From Siderastrea radians (lineage: Eukaryota > Cnidaria > Anthozoa > Scleractinia > Rhizangiidae), in assembly GCA_964017195.1 (NCBI GenBank), contig OZ024898.1:17786475-17850474 (forward strand): a DNA stretch of 64,000 nt, given 5' to 3'. Both the position numbers and the translations under genes were made by a program. The notes beneath the pieces are model-generated. The model had not been told where the DNA came from, made no database searches, and saw only the letters and a program-made list of their open reading frames with translations. Positions 58,635 through 64,000 of the stretch are shown here, in pieces (the first letter of the stretch is position 1; each line of letters starts with the position of its first letter).

Positions 58635-59102
58635 AAAATTACAACAGTACTCTTCAATACTGACCTTTGGATCTTGAGCTATCAGAGGTCGTTTCCATTC
58701 CTTCCATTCAAGCGCGCGGTCATTTCAGAAACGATTTCGTGAAACCTGGAAACCTTCGGATATCTTCGTACTTTTGGCTTTATTCTCCTTTTAAGGTCTC
58801 AGGAAGGAAAATTTCGGTCCAGTTTTGCTTTACAATAATTTCTTTTTGTGTCAAGACGCATTTAAACAGCTAAAGCAGAATTATCAAAATTTTGGTTAAT
58901 TTGACCTTTAAACCTGTAGTACTTAGTAACCAGTTTCAAAGTTAATTTTCTTCCTGTTTATGCTGCCTTCCCTTGTTTTGTTTTCTCTTTATAAGGCTCA
59001 TTTAATTCCTCTTTATAATGGTCAAGTATTTTACAATCCTCTGGATTGAGCGATCCGGGCGGCTTCTCAAGACTGGCCTTCTGTCTGATGTACTTGTGTT
59101 AG

Positions 59103-59483
59103 TACACTCCTTTTTTTAAATATAAGAACCTTTTTTTATAAGAACGTCGAGGCTGAGATTGGTCAAAATTTTAAGAACATGCTAAGAACATGCCCAGGCT
59201 GAGATTTTGTCAAGAACGTCTTTACCTTGCCTTCATAGTTGTAGAATAAGCTATGTGAGAATAAGATAAAGTGTAATGATTTAGTCAGAGTAAAATGCTA
59301 GCATTTTTGTTACGTCGCAAGTCAGCTTTCCATTCTTAATAAAGCAAACACCTGAAACACAACTTTTAGGAAACTGGCAGAACTTGACCTAATTGTTCAA
59401 ATCGCCAAGACAAAAAATAAGAACATTCGGTTCCGGTCCAGTCTCAGCTAAAAAAAATGACGCTCTTGCAAAAAAGGAGTGTA
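59103..59483. mobile_element. MITE with TACACTCCTTTTTT termini
   Basis: TACACTCCTTTTTTT at 59103 is mirrored by AAAAAAGGAGTGTA ending 59483. Internal AAGAAC and CCAGGCTGAGATT/GTCTCAGCT motifs are also inverted. The outermost TA may be the duplicated target. Confidence 0.75.
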
Positions 59484-61970
59484 TGTACTTCTGCAGCTGG
59501 AACTGAGGCATGTTTTGCTTGCGGGTGAAATGCGCTAGACTTTGCATAATTTTATACTGGTTGGGATCATGGGGGACATAATTAAATTATAAAGACATTT
59601 TTCTCTCGCGGCGTTCGGAAAGTAAAACTTTACCCCAAATAACAAGTGAGAAAAATATTAACAAAGAAACATTGATAATTTCAGATAATTTTATCGATTT
59701 CTACAATTTTGGCTACCTGTGGGTATGAATTTCAGTTATGAATTTTATACCAATTTGCAGAACGTAAGCCATGCAGTTAGGGAAGCTTAACGGGTTAGCT
59801 GTAGTAAAAGGCTTGTAACTCAAACCTGGCTGAGGATCAACGGAAGTCTGGGAAAGAAACGGATATCACACAGTAAACTCCTTCTATCTCCAACAAGGGA
59901 AACGAAAGGTTGTTCGGTAAAGTAACGGAAGCTCGAGATAGCCAATAGGACGTAAGGAAACAACCTCAACCAAAGGAAACGAGGTTTAGTCCGAGATAGT
60001 AGGGGTTGGGGATGGCGGGTGTAGATCTATGCAATAACTAGGCCACGAGGCTGTTTTCTTTGAGCGAACTGTCAGCGAGGCGCATGGGGGTTGAATATCG
60101 CTCATACAAAAAGCAGCAATGAGTAGCGATATTTAGGTCGTATTTACAGAAAAAAATCAAAAGAACTTAACCTTCCAAGGCCACAGGACGCGAAAAAGTT
60201 TTCTGTTAGCGATTCAGCCAAATCAGATTCGCGTATTCGCAACAGACCACGAGGTCAACCAATTTGATTAGAAAGCCTGACCGACTGAAACTGCCTCGTC
60301 CCCAGGCGTCCCTCCTTATTGTATGATGGTGCGCGTGGCGTTGTGGGATAGGTGCACTGCAGCCGGCTTAATTGGCAGGACATCAAGAATGTCTAATACA
60401 CGTATCGACAGTTCACTCTTCTCGATCTCCATTTCTATTTTATAGAAGTTTAGATATTTCATCACCTCCGTTGTTCCAAAAACAACTACTTAATTTTACG
60501 TAAACGAGATCTGTATCACTAATATAAATCCCTTGTTTTCAGAATAATTGTATTATCTGAAACAAACAAGTTTTCTTTGACTACCTTATTGTCTTCTTTT
60601 CAACATTTGATTATTTGCATTCTTTTCAATACTTTGACAGCTCCTTGCTTACAAGGGTTTTTGGAATGAGGGCTTGCACCTGAGCTCTGCTCATTCTCTT
60701 TAAAAAGGAGGACAAACCGGACAAAGGACAAAATTAGTTCTAAAAAGTAATTTTTCCTTATCGTTGGAGTAAATCATTACACATGGCTGAAAAAAGCAAG
60801 AGTCGAGCAACACCATAGACCCGTAAAACTGTGGATTTGCGGTTACACGATACCCATCGCACGGTTGTCGACATTAAATTGCCCAAGGTCATAGATTAAA
60901 TAACTGTCTGAGCATATATGCAAAATCCAAACATACTCAGTCTCGTTCCACTTGAGAAGCAGTGCGTTTCAAAATTTAGCTTTTGCCAGTTTAGGCCGTC
61001 AGTTTGAGCTGGATTGTTCAATTAAGGTGAAAGCTCCACAATTTACACCGATTGGGTGTCTGAGGCGGCAACTACTGGCTTATCAGGTTTGGATGAGAGC
61101 AAGATACCGAATTTGATCTGTTATTGGCATTTTAACCGTTTATGGGGAGTCGAGAAGCCGATTATTTCAACACGGCATGAGTCAGTGATGGCATCCCAAC
61201 TTTATTATTGCTTTGGATTTGAGGTTTGCCTTCCAGTCCAGCTAAACCATCACAGTTAAGTTCAGTAGACAACAACATCAATTTAATTCTCATAATGTTT
61301 TGCCTAAAAAGCAGGTAGCAAGTACGCGGCAAGTTTTTGATGTCCAGTTTGCTTAATATAATTTCAAGCCAAGCTGTAAAGAAACAGCGATCGACGTCAT
61401 AACCAACGTGAGGCATAACGAAGAACGTCAGAACGTCGTGGAGATTCAAATAGCAAAGCTACCAATTTCCACCTCGATATGGGCGATAAGGTTCGTCACA
61501 ATTCTCTCCAAAAAGACGTCTTGATTTTCGTGTCGCAAATACCTACGCCACCTTTACGGCGGCGTTCAGCTTCATTGGTCAGGCAGAGATCACGCTCTCT
61601 AACCGACGAAAATACAAGCAGTCCTACTGTTGGGCGACGTAAAAAAGGTTAGGCTCAGATAAATAGTGCTTTTTTTCTACATTAAGGCTTGTTCGGCTAC
61701 GAAGCAAGCACAGTTTTATTAACATTTGTGAGAACATTTGAGCAACCGTGACCATTTGTGTTTGATTTTGTAATGCGATTTGTAAACAACGGCAGATTAT
61801 AAGTTAAGGCAGGAAACTGACTTTTCAGCAGTCAGTTTATTGACTTTATTAGGTTATTTTCTGTATTTTATACGCTGCAGTACAATTTGTTTGTTAGCTC
61901 AGTTAAAGCAACAAAAAGCATGGCATGGCAAGTCAAGCTATGAACATTTTGTGAGAAATTTTGAGTCAGT
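59484..61970. other. No gene recognised
   Basis: Only short frames (61056-61259 plus, 61162-61449 minus), overlapping on opposite strands and without motifs. No inverted termini noticed. Confidence 0.45.
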
Positions 61971-62129
61971 GTTGTAGGTTGAAATGAATTTCAGTTCAAA
62001 ATGATTTCAAACTAGTTTGAGTTGTAATTCCTTTGTTTTATGGTCATTAACATAGCAGAAACAAAGGAAAATACAAATCAAACTAGTTTGAAATCATTTT
62101 GACCTGAAATTCATTTTTTAAACTACAAC
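61971..62129. mobile_element. Foldback MITE, about 50-bp arms
   Basis: Arm from 61971 (GTTGTAG...AATGATTTCAAACTAGTTTG) and arm to 62129 (CAAACTAGTTTGAAATCATT...CTACAAC) are imperfect reverse complements around a 50-bp centre. Confidence 0.88.
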
Positions 62130-64000
62130 ATCAACACGTTGTTTTGATTTCAAAAAATATTACTGTCGTTTTGGTGTAGCGGTCACATTGGAATAACATA
62201 ACTTGATCTCAAGCCATGTGATACATGTAAATAATTTAAGCAAAGAGTACTGAAAAGGTCTTATTTGATACCAAATCAGTTGAGGCATGAGCCCGAGACC
62301 TGAGTGATCACGCGCACTTTTTTCTTTTGTTTGAGTCAATCGACAGAACTAACCGCTGCAAGTTGTTTGCCTAATGGTCGACAACGACGTAGCAACTCCG
62401 ATGAACAGGATGTGGATCACTTGTGTAGTGAACAGTAAATGCGTCCGAAACTCTGGGTCCGCCACTTGTAAAGTCACATGTGCAAACAGATCAATCGTTG
62501 GAGTTTTAGTTTTATCAGCAACGAGTGTGCGCATGCACAAAAACCATTTTCTTTCTCATCAACTTCGTGCACTTTTGGTCTTGCTTTGGCTCATGTTGCG
62601 CTGTAAACTGATGTTGAACAGCAATGGTTCCAATATTGTCGTCTTTTCTTCTGAGATAAAACTCTGCACTTTTTTAAATCACTATGAATTGTATTGAACA
62701 TTGCCCACCCACCATGCAACAAGTTTCAAAAGAAAGGTAACAATTTCCAAAGCTTAAGAGAAGAAAAAGAAAAAATATTCGCAGCCATCCAATTATGATT
62801 ATCAGTAAATAATTCTGTCAGATAGAAAAACCTGACTTTTGTGTTTTTAAGTGAAGGAGAAGTCAACTTGAATCCGAGTTCTCTCCCTCCTCTCCGTTTG
62901 AGAAATAGGCTGCGGTTTCTTTTCACTGAGTTGCTTTATTTAAATTCTTCTGGATTCCTGTTTCTTATTCCGCGAAATCGCCGTGATGAATCGGAAATAA
63001 ATACTAGCTATTGTATCGTCAGAGAGAACTTTCTGTCAGAAAAACTAAGATATCACAAAAAGCTAAACACAAGGCGCCCAAATTCTGCAATGAACCGATC
63101 GTACTTTGTATTAGAACAATACGACAAAAAAACTGAGTGGCCCATAGGCCCACAGGCTTACTACTCGCTATAATTTTGAGCGAGTCCGAACGTTACTTTG
63201 AAACATCGCTTTCGCCAAAGTACACACAGAAACACAAGGCAAAACAACATGGCAGCATGCAGCAATTTTATGAGTTTTTATTTCATTTTTGTCAGTTTTA
63301 CATAGTGTAAAGGGCCAAATAAAAACAACAGAAGCCCGAATTTTTTGCATACGAGCAAACGGGTGACAAAACAAATACAAAACAATGCAAAAACCAGAGC
63401 CAAAAAAAAAAAAAATTTGTTCACCTTATACTGTTATAGTCCTATCTTGTTTTGTCTCGTTTCTCGGTCGTGCGTGACCAGCAAATAAACCGGAAAAACA
63501 TCATAGCGACGGCACAACCGGAAATGGTAAGGGTTCATGATCAGAGCGGATAATACGATAACGACGTGCAAGAGCACTACGTAAATAAGAGCAGAAAGAG
63601 GAACTATTCTCTGTATTTAGGAAGCCTGTTGTGTTCTTTTAAATCTTTTGACCTCATGGCTCATTGAGAAGAAGAAACTTTGAACCATTGATTTTTAGAA
63701 GATTATTTTTCCCGCGCCGACCTTGTGTGCCTGAAAAATACCGAGCTGCATTGTGGGAACTGCGGAGGTAAACACCATCTTGGCTATCTTATGATTCAGT
63801 TGTTGCAAAATGAAGGTTATTTGATTGTCTGAAATATCATGGATAAAATTGTGACATGATCAATGACCGTAATAAGCTGAAAAAAATTGCTGTGATCTTT
63901 GAGAAAGGAAATTGTAAAGCGTAAATTCTGACGTTGAAGTTTCGCCATTGTCTGATGTATACACATGTCGAAAGCACCTTCTTCCCCGCGGAGACACGTC
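62130..64000. other. No gene recognised
   Basis: Frames at 62374-62697 (plus) and 62349-62540 (minus) overlap and carry no known motif. There is an A-run near 63400. Any gene beginning beyond 64000 cannot be judged. Confidence 0.45.

Noticed and set aside
62349..62697. Overlapping frames on both strands
   Set aside because: Opposite-strand overlap with no motif on either; cannot choose a real one.

Overview
This is eukaryotic, animal DNA, most likely from an anthozoan cnidarian (a stony coral fits best). Reasons: A+T-rich sequence with spliced genes and GT-AG introns; a cys-loop receptor gene and a secreted PAN/EGF/trefoil/TLDc gene whose exons can be joined in phase; and a dense repeat load of Ty3/gypsy, L2-like LINEs, Penelope-like elements, PIF/Harbinger, tRNA-derived SINEs and many hairpin MITEs. 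The organism is inferred from gene and repeat families, not from any search.

Layout. 1-2379: a broken, intronless, probably mobile or retrocopied gene with nuclease-like acidic motifs and a Cys-rich tail, followed by a 308-bp tandem duplication and a foldback element. 5113-33028 (+): a complete nicotinic-acetylcholine-receptor-like subunit in nine exons, 456 codons, all splice phases consistent. Its sixth intron is about 20 kb and is a nest of mobile elements: a SINE, a minus-strand gypsy element split by a Penelope fragment, a LINE fragment split by a second gypsy element and by a segment holding an L2-like LINE and a SINE, a second LINE fragment, and a nearly intact two-gene Harbinger element. 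The last introns carry further MITE-like repeats.

34315-49646 (+): a second gene in eight recognisable exons encoding a secreted protein: signal peptide, PAN/apple, EGF, two calcium-binding EGF, trefoil and TLDc. All junctions are in phase except EGF to first cbEGF, which is off by one base. Its introns carry a mariner-type MITE, other hairpins, a minisatellite and a head-to-head pair of Penelope-like elements, each ending in a hammerhead-ribozyme motif.

49647-64000: no intact gene recognised. It holds MITEs, a THAP-domain remnant, a decayed Penelope-like reverse transcriptase, a 1.94-kb non-autonomous DNA transposon with arrayed GGAACACC inverted termini and a 9-bp target duplication, and a minus-strand remnant resembling the Cys-rich P2X7-tail family.

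The two host genes are independent of each other: one is a neurotransmitter-type ion channel subunit, the other a secreted or matrix protein. Most of the remaining sequence is repeat-derived. All exon joins are by eye from reading frame, splice dinucleotides and phase; no transcript data were available.
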